A stretch of 50,758 nt of DNA, from positions 1 through 50,758 of the forward strand of contig RFNV01000188.1 in assembly GCA_009927005.1 (NCBI GenBank). Reading direction: 5' to 3'. The stretch is from Pseudomonadota bacterium. GTDB taxonomy: Bacteria > Bdellovibrionota > FAC87 > UBA2466. This document shows, piece by piece, positions 37,911 to 45,920 of the stretch; within the stretch, counting starts at the first letter, position 1; each line of letters begins with the position of its first letter. Below the pieces are notes generated by a model. It was not told the DNA's origin and did no database searches. It saw only the letters and a program-made list of their open reading frames with translations. The position numbers were made by a program, and so were the translations under genes.

Positions 37911-38165
37911 ATGAAACATTACCAACTAAAAAGAGAAGAAGTGCTTCGAATTCTGGGGGATCAATCCCTAAAAAGGTGGTGGGTAGCTGAATTTGCCGGG
38001 GTCCATAAGACGACGCTCAGGCGTTGGCTTCAGGGGAAGACCCGGTTTGTCTTGAATAAGAATGCTGAGAGGCTAGCCCAAGTTCTTGAGACCCCCCTCA
38101 GTCAAATCGCGGAGCCTACCAAAAGATGGCGCAGCAATGAATTAAAAACCATTAAAAACAATTAG
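37911..38165 (+). CDS. Small helix-turn-helix DNA-binding protein
   Basis: An 84-residue protein with an HTH core: WWVAEFAGVHKTTLRRWLQGKT (about residues 22-43) followed by RLAQVLETPLSQI, a Cro/C1-like arrangement in which the second helix would contact DNA. The ATG at 37911 is preceded at 5 bases by GAGG, so I prefer it over a GTG at 37866 with no ribosome binding site. It is divergent from the peptide-import operon and may regulate it or the following genes, but no operator repeat stands out in the gap. Target unknown. Confidence 0.7.
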   Translation: MKHYQLKREEVLRILGDQSLKRWWVAEFAGVHKTTLRRWLQGKTRFVLNKNAERLAQVLETPLSQIAEPTKRWRSNELKTIKNN

Positions 38166-38255
38166 TTACGCATCGCTAGACGTTGCTTGACGATCCTGCC
38201 CCTGTCTCCTAGGCTGCCTCGAATATCGATGAGTTTAGGAGTTCGGGGGGCCCTT

Positions 38256-38876
38256 ATGAGAAATTTTATCTCACTTAAGACCAGCTTATTAATTTTGGTG
38301 CTTAGCTTATCTGCTCAGGCAAGCCTTGCCCCTTTCTCCGATATTTCTTCTATTCGTCGAGAGTTTCTTGAAGACCACCGCGTTTTTGAAAAAGTGATTG
38401 AAGGCAAAAGTGAGTGGGAAAGCACTTTCTGTCATGGGGTTTACTCTTACCGCATCATGGTGCGAACCCAACTTAAAGATTTGGATATCCAATTGGATCA
38501 GGACGGCTCAGTTATTTTAAAAGCGGTGCTGCACGAGCCTTACGTTGGCTTTCAAGGAAATTATCAGGGAGCCTATTCCTTTTGCTTTCCGGTTTCTGAT
38601 TGGTCTGGCTTAACGGCAGAGGATGCTAAAATTGAGGCAAAGGTTGAATTTACCGATACTGAAGAAGGTCGAATTCTGGTGAATATAAAAGTTAATTCGG
38701 TGAAGCTGGGGCGGCTGATGAGTGATTCTTTATACCAATCGTGGGAAGAATCGATGACTCGACTTGTGAACAACGGGCTCAGTCAAGTTTGGGCTTCTCA
38801 ATTAGGAGATTGGTTTAGCTCCAAAATCTCATCAATGGTGAACGAACACTTACCCAGTCTTCCTAAGGGAAAATAG
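38256..38876 (+). CDS. Secreted protein of unknown function
   Basis: A 206-residue protein from the ATG at 38256, with a signal peptide (core SLLILVLSLSAQASLA, cleavage likely after ASA or SLA). The mature part is beta-rich in the middle (YRIMVRTQLKDLDIQL, VILKAVLHEPYVGF, AKVEFTDTEEGRILVNIKVNSVKL) and helical at the end; this could be a lipid-binding or barrel-like domain but I recognise no family. Longer starts at 38187 or 38229 would put an uncharged tail before the signal. It lies 3 bases before the FliL-like gene, so the two are probably cotranscribed. Confidence 0.65.
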   Translation: MRNFISLKTSLLILVLSLSAQASLAPFSDISSIRREFLEDHRVFEKVIEGKSEWESTFCHGVYSYRIMVRTQLKDLDIQLDQDGSVILKAVLHEPYVGFQGNYQGAYSFCFPVSDWSGLTAEDAKIEAKVEFTDTEEGRILVNIKVNSVKLGRLMSDSLYQSWEESMTRLVNNGLSQVWASQLGDWFSSKISSMVNEHLPSLPKGK

Positions 38877-38879
38877 GAC

Positions 38880-39407
38880 ATGCTCAGAGATTTTCTTGAT
38901 TGGTTACGAACTGCACCTTATGAAAAACGTCAAAAAGCACTGATGCTGCTTGGGGTTGGATTGATTGTTTTGCTGGCCGCAGTTATTTCAACAGTTATTA
39001 TTCTAAGAGCTCAGCACTCTTCTACCCAAGTTAGTCATTTACAGGATTCGGAAGGGGCGCACTCAGCTGAAACTCACCCCAAGGGACCTTACAGCATTTC
39101 TTATGAGATCAATCAGATTTCTATGGCTGTGATGAATCGCAAGGGAACCAAAACGGCCTATGCCCAGTTTAGTTTGGTTTTAGACTGTCCCGATGAAGAA
39201 TCTCATAAAACCCTGTCGATGAATCGAGCCAAACTTTTGGATGCTATTTTTGTTGTTGGTGGTGGTTTCTATCTGGAAGACTTTCAAGGGGATAAAGCAG
39301 CCAAGTCTTTTGAGAAGTTTAAGAAGGATCTTCTTCAAAAGTACGAAGCAGATTTTCACGCACAGGCCCCTAGAGAAATTTCTCTCAAAGACTGGTTCGT
39401 TAACTAG
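38880..39407 (+). CDS. FliL-like membrane protein (FliL paralogue)
   Basis: A 175-residue protein with a cytoplasmic N-terminus, one membrane helix (about residues 20-45, ALMLLGVGLIVLLAAVISTVI) and a periplasmic domain. The order of helix, linker and ending (KDLLQKYEADFHA ... ISLKDWFVN) resembles FliL, whose true copy is encoded at 40211 and ends in VYFTQFHFN. FliL proteins surround the stator or support motor torque. This copy lies about 0.8 kb upstream of the flagellar operon and could be an alternative stator-associated FliL. Similarity is moderate; the family call rests on architecture. Confidence 0.6.
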   Translation: MLRDFLDWLRTAPYEKRQKALMLLGVGLIVLLAAVISTVIILRAQHSSTQVSHLQDSEGAHSAETHPKGPYSISYEINQISMAVMNRKGTKTAYAQFSLVLDCPDEESHKTLSMNRAKLLDAIFVVGGGFYLEDFQGDKAAKSFEKFKKDLLQKYEADFHAQAPREISLKDWFVN

Positions 39408-39549
39408 CCTGATTTTGTCAATCTATTGTCATTTTTTTTAGCATTTTTTTCTGTGTTCTCTTTGAATGCTATGCCTAGGCCGTTTGGCATTCTTTTGCAA
39501 TTAAGAGTGAGGAGACGCGTTTATTCACGCAGTATACGGAAGTAGAACG

Positions 39550-40080
39550 ATGAACTGGAGAGGAATCATAATTTTAGCCATCTCTGTCCTGCTAATGAGT
39601 TGCGGGAAAAATGATGGTATTCGAACAGCCGGGGGAGGGCTTTATCCACAAGGTCCTTCAATGCCAGCGTTACCTCCAGGCCCACCTCAAACTGGTTACC
39701 CAACTTATGGCGGCGGGTATGGTCCAGGCATGGGAGGCTATGGCGGGGGAAGCTTTCAGCCCGGGGGTTACAATCCTTACGGGAACCAGTTTTATCCGTG
39801 GATGCCGATTTATGGGTACTACCAACAAGCTGTTTATTTACAGCCTACGTTTGTTATCCTTTGGAGTGGCTGGCAAAACTTTGCTTTGGTAAATCAGATC
39901 CCGGTCTATGACTTCACTCAGTTTTGGTACAACTACTGTCCTCAGGTGATGCCAACCCAACTCTATAATTATTTTTCTAATACGTTCTATCCTTGGATGA
40001 CGCCCTCCACCGTTTTTTATCCAAACTATTCTCCTCAAACTTTCTGGCAGAATTATTCGGGATTGCCTTACCTGTTTTAG
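39550..40080 (+). CDS. Aromatic- and glycine-rich lipoprotein
   Basis: A 176-residue protein with a lipoprotein signal, LLMSC with acylation at C18. Next comes a low-complexity stretch (about residues 30-80) rich in glycine, proline and tyrosine, then a tail packed with tyrosine, tryptophan and phenylalanine (FYPWM, YNYF, FWYNY). The amino-acid bias suggests a flexible or self-associating surface protein. I recognise no family. GGAAG precedes the ATG. It is flanked by a FliL paralogue and the flagellar operon but has no flagellar motif itself. Confidence 0.7.
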   Translation: MNWRGIIILAISVLLMSCGKNDGIRTAGGGLYPQGPSMPALPPGPPQTGYPTYGGGYGPGMGGYGGGSFQPGGYNPYGNQFYPWMPIYGYYQQAVYLQPTFVILWSGWQNFALVNQIPVYDFTQFWYNYCPQVMPTQLYNYFSNTFYPWMTPSTVFYPNYSPQTFWQNYSGLPYLF

Positions 40081-40154
40081 TCAAATCTCTGACGCTCTTT
40101 TTGTGAGACTGACGTTAGATGCACCGCTCCCCCCGGTGAAATGTGGCATTTTTC

Positions 40155-40170
40155 TGGCACCTCCTTTGCA
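40155..40170 (+). promoter_or_regulatory. Sigma-54 promoter upstream of fliL
   Basis: TGGCAC at 40155-40160 (-24 element) and TTGCA at 40166-40170 (-12 element), with exactly 10 bases between the invariant GG and GC. This matches the sigma-54 consensus fully. Transcription would start near 40181, about 30 bases before the fliL ATG. It implies control of the flagellar operon by RpoN and an enhancer-binding activator such as FlrC/FleR, encoded elsewhere. Confidence 0.85.
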
Positions 40171-40210
40171 CAATCGGCCCCTAATCACTTTAATCTAGCG
40201 GGGGGAGTCT

Positions 40211-40801
40211 ATGGCCGAAGCAGCCAAGAAACTACAAGAAGTACCCAAGAAATTAGAAGCCGTTCCAGCAGCAGGAGCAGCCGAGAAGAAAAAGTTTGAT
40301 GTGCTGGGACTTGTTTCAGTACTCATCATTTCATTGAATCTCGCTGCTGTCGTAGGCCTAGGAATGTACATGAAAAAAATCTGGGCCAAGATGATGGAAG
40401 TTGAGACCAAGATGGAAGAGGTCATGCAAGCCCAAAAAGAAGAAGAGGTCCCTCCCACAAAAGAAAAATTGGCAGGAAGAACGATTACTCCTCCAGTCCC
40501 CGCGACTCTCTATCCTTTAGAGAGCTTTCTCGTAAATATCTCAAGTGATCAAGGTCCTAAATTTCTTCAGACTCAGATGGAACTTGAACTTACGGATTCT
40601 GCCACAGAAGAAGAGATTACAAAGAAAAAAGCAGCTATCCGCGATGCGATCATCGTTCTATTGAGTAGCCGTTCTTATAAGCAAATTCGAGAAACCACAG
40701 GAATGGTTACTTTGCGTCGAGACATTCTTCGTGCGGTAAACAATTTATTAACAAGTGGTCAGGTTCGGGAAGTGTATTTTACGCAGTTTCACTTCAACTA
40801 A
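40211..40801 (+). CDS. fliL: Flagellar basal-body associated protein FliL
   Basis: A 196-residue single-pass membrane protein. A lysine/glutamate-rich cytoplasmic N-terminus (residues 1-28) precedes one hydrophobic helix (about 33-58, VLGLVSVLIISLNLAAVVGLG), and the periplasmic FliL domain follows with LESFLVNISSDQGPKFLQTQMELEL, IRDAIIVLLSSRSYKQI and the ending VYFTQFHFN. FliL supports stator function in the motor. It is the first gene after the sigma-54 promoter; GGGGGAG precedes the ATG. 14 bases separate it from fliM. Confidence 0.95.
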   Translation: MAEAAKKLQEVPKKLEAVPAAGAAEKKKFDVLGLVSVLIISLNLAAVVGLGMYMKKIWAKMMEVETKMEEVMQAQKEEEVPPTKEKLAGRTITPPVPATLYPLESFLVNISSDQGPKFLQTQMELELTDSATEEEITKKKAAIRDAIIVLLSSRSYKQIRETTGMVTLRRDILRAVNNLLTSGQVREVYFTQFHFN

Positions 40802-40815
40802 GAGGAGCAAACACC

Positions 40816-41877
40816 ATGCCCGAAGTGCTCAGCCAAGCTGAAATCGACTCCTTACTCTCTGCTGTCTCTACTGGTGAAGTAGAAAGTGATAGCGGAAAGA
40901 AGGAAGAACCTCTAAAAGCCGGGTCAACAGGCTCTGAAAGTAGTCCCAATTGGATTGCTTATGATCTGACTTCCCATGAAAAAATTGTTCGTGGGAAAAT
41001 GATTGCACTCCAGGGAATTCATGAACGATTCGCTAGATTGTTCCGAGCTTCTCTCACCAATCATCTGAAGCGACAAGTGTCAGTCAGCTTGAACCGAATG
41101 GATTTTATGAAGTTCGGGGACTATCTGAATAATCTGGTTCTTCCAACTTCGGTCAATATCGTCAACATGACCGATTTGAAAGGAAGTCTTTTATTCATTG
41201 TGAGTTCAAAGCTCACTTACGCTTTAGTCGATGCGTATTACGGTGGTTCCGAACGGCCTTTCTCTAAAGTCGGGAACCGTGATGAGTTTACTAGCATCGA
41301 AAATAATATGATTTCTAAAGTGTCCAGTGTGGCTCTGAAGGACCTCCAGGAATCCTGGAAGCTTAACTATCCATTAAAGCTTCAATATCTTCGAAGCGAG
41401 ACTAATCCACATTTTATTGGAACTATTCACCCCTCAGAGCTTGTTGCGGTCCTTACCATCGATGTGGAATTCGAAAGTCTATCGGGCCCTTGCTTTGTAG
41501 TTCTTCAATTGGAACCGCTTAATAAAATCCAGGAATATCTAGCCTTCAACGTTACAGGGGATTTTTCGGTTGAAAATGGCGAGTGGCGGGACCACTGGAT
41601 CAGAGAAGTGATGTCCACAGAGCTTTTACTTCAGGTTGAACTTGGGGCTACCCAAAAGAAGTTAGGTGAAATTGAAAGCCTTCAACCCGGAAGCACTCTC
41701 TTACTGTCTCAGGATTCCGTCGCTCCACTTACGGTATATGTCCAAGGGCTTCCCCTTATGGCAGGGATGATGGGAAATGTTCGAGGTAATTTAGCAATAC
41801 GAATGACTCAGACTCTTCAAAGCAAAGATTCATCAGAAGGAGATATCAATGAACAAGGCAAGGTGGCAAATGGCTAA
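40816..41877 (+). CDS. fliM: Flagellar motor switch protein FliM
   Basis: A 353-residue C-ring protein. The N-terminal CheY-binding peptide LSQAEIDSLLSAV is intact, the middle domain contains the GG-pair region DAYYGGSERPF, and the C-terminal part is the FliN-like SpoA domain. It sets rotation direction by binding phosphorylated CheY. Its 3' end overlaps fliN by 29 bases. Length and motifs are ordinary for the family. Confidence 0.97.
   Translation: MPEVLSQAEIDSLLSAVSTGEVESDSGKKEEPLKAGSTGSESSPNWIAYDLTSHEKIVRGKMIALQGIHERFARLFRASLTNHLKRQVSVSLNRMDFMKFGDYLNNLVLPTSVNIVNMTDLKGSLLFIVSSKLTYALVDAYYGGSERPFSKVGNRDEFTSIENNMISKVSSVALKDLQESWKLNYPLKLQYLRSETNPHFIGTIHPSELVAVLTIDVEFESLSGPCFVVLQLEPLNKIQEYLAFNVTGDFSVENGEWRDHWIREVMSTELLLQVELGATQKKLGEIESLQPGSTLLLSQDSVAPLTVYVQGLPLMAGMMGNVRGNLAIRMTQTLQSKDSSEGDINEQGKVANG
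41837..41842 (+). promoter_or_regulatory. Ribosome binding site supporting the fliN start at 41849
   Basis: AAGGAG, 6 bases before ATG 41849, inside the 3' end of fliM. A second ATG at 41870 has the weaker AAGG 6 bases before it. The stronger site favours the longer FliN. Confidence 0.6.
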
Positions 41878-42208
41878 TCAAGATCAGGGTGGAGAGGGCT
41901 CAACACCAAACTTAAAAGTTGTTGAGAACAACCCAAAGGACGGTCAGCTCGAATATGTTTTAGATATTCCTTTAAGAGTGAGTGTAGAGCTTGGACGCAC
42001 CAAGATCTTAGTTCAAGATCTGATCAAGCTGCACAAAGGTTCAGTCATCGAACTTCAAAAAATGGCTGGAGAAGCTTTGGAAGTCCTTGTGAACGATAAG
42101 GTCGTGGCCAAGGGCGAGGTGATAGTTGTAAATGACAAATTTGGTGTTCGACTAACCGATATCGTAAGCAGTACACAACGAATCCGACAATTAGGAGAAG
42201 TGGCATGA
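41849..42208 (+). CDS. fliN: Flagellar motor switch protein FliN
   Basis: A 119-residue C-ring protein with a polar N-terminal tail and a C-terminal SpoA domain (about residues 30-118), including LDIPLRVSVELGRTKILVQDLIKL and EVIVVNDKFGVRLTDIVS. It forms the lower ring of the switch with FliM and is also a docking site for FliH in export. The start at 41849 is favoured by a strong AAGGAG; overlap with fliM is 29 bases. It overlaps fliO by 4 bases. Confidence 0.96.
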   Translation: MNKARWQMANQDQGGEGSTPNLKVVENNPKDGQLEYVLDIPLRVSVELGRTKILVQDLIKLHKGSVIELQKMAGEALEVLVNDKVVAKGEVIVVNDKFGVRLTDIVSSTQRIRQLGEVA

Positions 42209-43005
42209 GGCAGGTCGTTCTACTCACCTTAATTTTCATGGGCTATCTAGCCTTTGGTTATGAAGTAGAAAGGGTCGCGATCACGGGGCAGGATCGTGCA
42301 CAGATCGAATTCGTCGGACAACTTCCTTCGAGCGCCCCTAATTGGAAGGTTCAGGAAAATGTCCTTGAAGTCTCTTGGCCTAATACAAAACTAGCGCAGA
42401 AACATGGAGACAAGATTGAACTCACTTCTCCCCATGCTTTGATTAAGAGAGTAACGCTTCTTCAAGGGGCTAACGATACCTTAAAAGGCAGAATTGTAAT
42501 AAACGGAAGCATGGAAGGAATTCGTGAGCGCATGAAAGTAGCTAACACTGGGAGTGCGACAAGCGTTTCCATTGAGTATCCAGCACAAAATGCCAATACG
42601 ATGAAATTGCTTCAAGAGGAGCAAACTCCTATTGCAGCTTCTGCGTTCACCCAAAAAAATGAAGGTGCAGGAGGATACCGAACAGTAGTAGGTATCATTT
42701 CGCTGTTTCTCCTTTTGTGTGTCGTTGGAGCTTTAGTGTTCTTTCGGTTCTTTAAAGGCAAGGGAGCTCTCCGAGGTGCCCGACGTTATTTGATTGAGCA
42801 GCTAAGCTATTGTCCTTTAGGTGCAAAATCGGGGGTTAGCCTCCTGAAAATTGGAAAAGAATTTGTATTAGTAGGAGTAACACCAAACCAGATCAGTATG
42901 CTTTCCCAACTTCCTAAACTTCAGGAGCAATATGAAGAAGAGACAGGTTTTGAAAGAGGAGTGTTTCAGGAAGCTGTAGCAGAAGAAGTACAAAGGCTCC
43001 GATAG
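42205..43005 (+). CDS. fliO: FliO/FliZ-like flagellar export assembly protein
   Basis: A 266-residue protein starting with a signal-like hydrophobic segment (residues 3-18), then a periplasmic region of about 140 residues, one membrane helix (about residues 160-180, VVGIISLFLLLCVVGALVFF) and a cytoplasmic FliO-like domain (LIEQLSYCPLGAKSGVSLLKIGKEFVLVGV). FliO helps FliP assemble in the export gate. The periplasmic extension is longer than in enterobacterial FliO. Position between fliN and fliP confirms the call. It overlaps fliN by 4 bases. Confidence 0.87.
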   Translation: MRQVVLLTLIFMGYLAFGYEVERVAITGQDRAQIEFVGQLPSSAPNWKVQENVLEVSWPNTKLAQKHGDKIELTSPHALIKRVTLLQGANDTLKGRIVINGSMEGIRERMKVANTGSATSVSIEYPAQNANTMKLLQEEQTPIAASAFTQKNEGAGGYRTVVGIISLFLLLCVVGALVFFRFFKGKGALRGARRYLIEQLSYCPLGAKSGVSLLKIGKEFVLVGVTPNQISMLSQLPKLQEQYEEETGFERGVFQEAVAEEVQRLR

Positions 43006-43014
43006 GATCTCACC

Positions 43015-43761
43015 ATGATGATACCGTTTGCAAAAATTTTAGTTGCCGCTTTCCAGAGCGGCATTGCCTTTGCTGCAGAGAAGGGCGCCATCCCCCCCGT
43101 TCAACTTTCGTTTGGTGCGGCAAACACTCCGGAACAAACAGCAGTGGCCCTAAAAATCATCGCACTCCTTACGGTGTTAGGACTTGCACCGTCATTGCTC
43201 ATTATGCTCACATCCTTTATTCGGATTGTGATCGTAATGTCTTTCCTAAGGCAAGCCATCGGTACTCAAGTTCTTCCCCCGAACCAGCTTATCGTGGCGC
43301 TTTCCCTATTCCTTACGGTTTTCATTATGGCGCCGGTGTGGAAGGGGATAAATCAGGATGCCTTACAACCCTATTTGAAAAACAAGATTTCGCAAACAGA
43401 GGCATTAAGTTTTAGCGAGAGCTATATCCGCAAATTTATGTTTAAACAAACCCGAGATAAGGATCTTGGTCTGTTTGTAAAATTAGCGGGATTGCAGACG
43501 CCTGAGAAGCGAGCCGAAGTTCCAACCTATATTTTGATTCCAGCCTTCATGATTTCAGAATTAAAAACGGCGTTTTATATCGGATTCATGATCTATATTC
43601 CGTTTTTGGTTCTCGATATGGTTGTAGCCTCTATTCTGATGGCAATGGGGATGATGATGCTACCGCCAGTGGTGATTTCGCTACCCTTCAAACTCATCTT
43701 GTTTGTGCTAGTGGATGGGTGGCAGCTGATTGTTGGTTCACTGGTAAAGAGTTTTGGTTAA
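43015..43761 (+). CDS. fliP: Flagellar export gate protein FliP
   Basis: A 248-residue component of the FliP5-FliQ4-FliR1 export gate. It has a cleavable signal peptide (core AKILVAAFQSGIAFA), the LTSFIRIVIVMSFLRQAIGTQ block, and FMFKQTRDKDLGLF in the loop, then FMISELKTAFYIGFMIYIPFLVLDMVVASILMAMGMMMLPP. The sequence is well conserved and no residue looks odd. Ten bases follow fliO. Confidence 0.97.
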   Translation: MMIPFAKILVAAFQSGIAFAAEKGAIPPVQLSFGAANTPEQTAVALKIIALLTVLGLAPSLLIMLTSFIRIVIVMSFLRQAIGTQVLPPNQLIVALSLFLTVFIMAPVWKGINQDALQPYLKNKISQTEALSFSESYIRKFMFKQTRDKDLGLFVKLAGLQTPEKRAEVPTYILIPAFMISELKTAFYIGFMIYIPFLVLDMVVASILMAMGMMMLPPVVISLPFKLILFVLVDGWQLIVGSLVKSFG

Positions 43762-43771
43762 AGGGGGAATC

Positions 43772-44041
43772 ATGACACAAGAAGCTGTGTTAGATATCTT
43801 GAGGCAAGCCCTAAAGACTGCAGTGCTTTTATCCGCTCCGCTTCTTTTGTTTGGATTAGTGGTAGGGGTTATCACGAACATATTCCAGGCCGTGACCCAG
43901 TTGAGTGAAACAACATTAGCTGTCGTTCCAAAGTTTGCAGCCATGTTTCTAGCGCTTCTCCTATTTTCTCCATGGATGCTTGATGTGATTACTGATTTTA
44001 CAATACAGCTTTTTGAAAACATCCCTGCTGCCGTGAGATAA
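43772..44041 (+). CDS. fliQ: Flagellar export gate protein FliQ
   Basis: An 89-residue two-helix membrane protein. It begins MTQEAVLDILRQALKTAVLLSAPLL and has the loop FQAVTQLSETTLAVVPK typical of FliQ. I use the ATG at 43772, with AAGGGGG four bases before it, not an in-frame TTG at 43754 that lies inside the fliP 3' end. Length is exactly that of known FliQ. Part of the export gate with FliP and FliR. Confidence 0.95.
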   Translation: MTQEAVLDILRQALKTAVLLSAPLLLFGLVVGVITNIFQAVTQLSETTLAVVPKFAAMFLALLLFSPWMLDVITDFTIQLFENIPAAVR

Positions 44042-44042
44042 A

Positions 44043-44831
44043 ATGCTATCGGAACTCTATCCATATGCTTGGAATAACTATCTCGATATCACTTGCGTCC
44101 TTTTAAGATTACTTGGTCTCTTCCTTCTTGCCCCCGCTTTCAATCATCGATCGATTCCCGCGGTGATTAAGGTCGTCCTTGCTTTTGCTCTGTCCCTCGC
44201 ACTCTATCCCGTGGTTAGGCCTTATTTAACTCCCTTTCCAAATGATTTGTATGGGATCATCGCACTTGCTGTCCGAGAGAGCTTAATTGGCTTTTTTCTG
44301 GGGTTTTCAATTCATATTGCAGTGGAGAGCATTCACACAGCCGCTCAATTTATCGGTTTCCAAATGGGTTTTGGGGTAGGGGGCCTGATGGATCCCCAAA
44401 TGCAAAGTTCAGTTACCGTTCTTGTTCCGCTCTATGGGTGGGTAGTTCTGATGCTTTTCTTTGTTTTAAATCTGCACCATGAACTCCTTTATCTCTTCGT
44501 CCAAAGTTTTCGAATCACCAAAGGAATTGAGGGGACATTTCTAGAACACGGCAATTTGATGAAATTATTAATCGGGATGTTCGGAGAGTTGTTCGTAACA
44601 GCAGTGAGAATGGCTGCTCCCTTCACACTCCTAGCACTGACGAGCAACCTAGCCGTTGGCGTTCTGAATCGTTTGATCCCCCAGATGAATGTAATGCTTT
44701 TCAGCTTCCCCATTACCATTTTATTGGGCCTGATTGTTTTTTATCTCGTGGCCCCAGAGCTAATCGATTTTATTGAAAACATAATGACGGAATCGGGAGA
44801 AAAAACACTCGCGATTTTAAGAGCGTTGTAA
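44043..44831 (+). CDS. fliR: Flagellar export gate protein FliR
   Basis: A 262-residue polytopic protein with about six helices: FLLAPAFNHRSIPAVIKVVLAFALSLALYP early, then VRESLIGFFLGFSIHIAVESIHTAAQFIGFQMGFG, the conserved FliR core. It caps the export gate next to FliP and FliQ. One base separates it from fliQ. Nothing unusual in length or motifs. Confidence 0.96.
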   Translation: MLSELYPYAWNNYLDITCVLLRLLGLFLLAPAFNHRSIPAVIKVVLAFALSLALYPVVRPYLTPFPNDLYGIIALAVRESLIGFFLGFSIHIAVESIHTAAQFIGFQMGFGVGGLMDPQMQSSVTVLVPLYGWVVLMLFFVLNLHHELLYLFVQSFRITKGIEGTFLEHGNLMKLLIGMFGELFVTAVRMAAPFTLLALTSNLAVGVLNRLIPQMNVMLFSFPITILLGLIVFYLVAPELIDFIENIMTESGEKTLAILRAL

Positions 44832-44837
44832 GGATCT

Positions 44838-45920
44838 ATGGCATTCTTTGAAGGCTCAGATGAGGAAAGAACGGAGAGCGCAACTGCGTATCGCCGTGAA
44901 GAGTTCCGTAAACAAGGTACGGTTGCTCTTTCTCGCGAGGTTATTTCAGTCATCATTCTGTCTACAGTCATGGGAGTACTCTATTTTTCACTGAAGGGCT
45001 CCTTCTATGAGTTTTCAAAGCTCATTGAGAGCTTCTTCAAGTTTGGAAAAGGGGCTGAGCTCTCCAAACAGGATATTTTGGCGATGAAAAACCAAATTGG
45101 AACAAGTTATTTTCTCATGGTCGGCCCTGTTTTCGTTGGGGTAGTCGTCACAGCTTTTCTTGCGTGTGCTGCCCAAGTTGGCTTTTACGTAACTTGGGAG
45201 CCACTCACACCAAAATGGGATCGGCTAAACCCAGTGAACGGACTACAAAGACTACTTTCGTCAAAGGGGTTAGTGGAAGCCCTGAAATCACTCTTGAAAA
45301 TGGGGTTGATCGGTTGGGTTCTTTGGAAGTTTGGGGTGTCTCAAGTTAACACGTTAGGCCTGCTCTTTGGAAAACTTCCAGGAGAAGAGCTGGTATTGAT
45401 TCTCCAATTACTCGCAAAGCTTCTTTTCACGATTATGGTGGGTTACTGCGTAATTGCAGCTGCTGACTATGGCTTTCAGAAATATAGCCTTGAAAAACAA
45501 ATGCGAATGACCCGACGGGAAATCAAGGAAGAGTTCAAGTTAAGAGAAGGGGATCCGTTAATCAAGTCTCGAATTAGAGGAATCCAAAAGCGAATTGCGA
45601 GTAGGCGCATGATGGACGAGGTTCCAAAGGCTACTGTTGTGGTAACCAACCCGACCCACTTAGCAGTTGCTCTACGCTATGAAGAGGGAATGCAAGCTCC
45701 CAAAGTGGTAGCGAAAGGTGCCGGGTTTATCGCAGATAAGATTCGTGAGCTCGCAAAAGAAAACAGTGTTCCGATTGTTGAGAACAAGCCCCTAGCACGT
45801 ACGATGTTTAAGAATATTAAGTTGGGGCATCCTATTCCAAAAGACTTGTATAAAGCAGTAGCTGAAGTGTTGGCATATGTTTTCAAACTCAAAGGGCTAA
45901 GAAGGGCAAGCGGTGGCTGA
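44838..45920 (+). CDS. flhB: Flagellar export switch protein FlhB
   Basis: A 360-residue protein with four membrane helices and a cytoplasmic autocleavage domain. The NPTH cleavage motif is intact at residues 271-274 in VVVTNPTHLAVAL. The N-terminus has the typical DEERTESATAYRREEFRKQG, and the linker to the cytoplasmic domain has YSLEKQMRMTRREIKEEFKLREGDP. FlhB switches export from hook to filament substrates. Its end overlaps flhA by 8 bases. Confidence 0.97.
   Translation: MAFFEGSDEERTESATAYRREEFRKQGTVALSREVISVIILSTVMGVLYFSLKGSFYEFSKLIESFFKFGKGAELSKQDILAMKNQIGTSYFLMVGPVFVGVVVTAFLACAAQVGFYVTWEPLTPKWDRLNPVNGLQRLLSSKGLVEALKSLLKMGLIGWVLWKFGVSQVNTLGLLFGKLPGEELVLILQLLAKLLFTIMVGYCVIAAADYGFQKYSLEKQMRMTRREIKEEFKLREGDPLIKSRIRGIQKRIASRRMMDEVPKATVVVTNPTHLAVALRYEEGMQAPKVVAKGAGFIADKIRELAKENSVPIVENKPLARTMFKNIKLGHPIPKDLYKAVAEVLAYVFKLKGLRRASGG

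Noticed and set aside
39464-39496. Possible terminator hairpin (ATGCC/GGCAT, with a short T run)
   Set aside because: The stem is five bases with a ten-base loop and the T run is short; not enough to call a terminator.
39485-39498. Second sigma-54-like site, TGGCAT followed by TTGCA, before the aromatic-rich lipoprotein gene
   Set aside because: Only 9 bases separate GG and GC instead of the required 10, and sigma-54 promoters tolerate this poorly.
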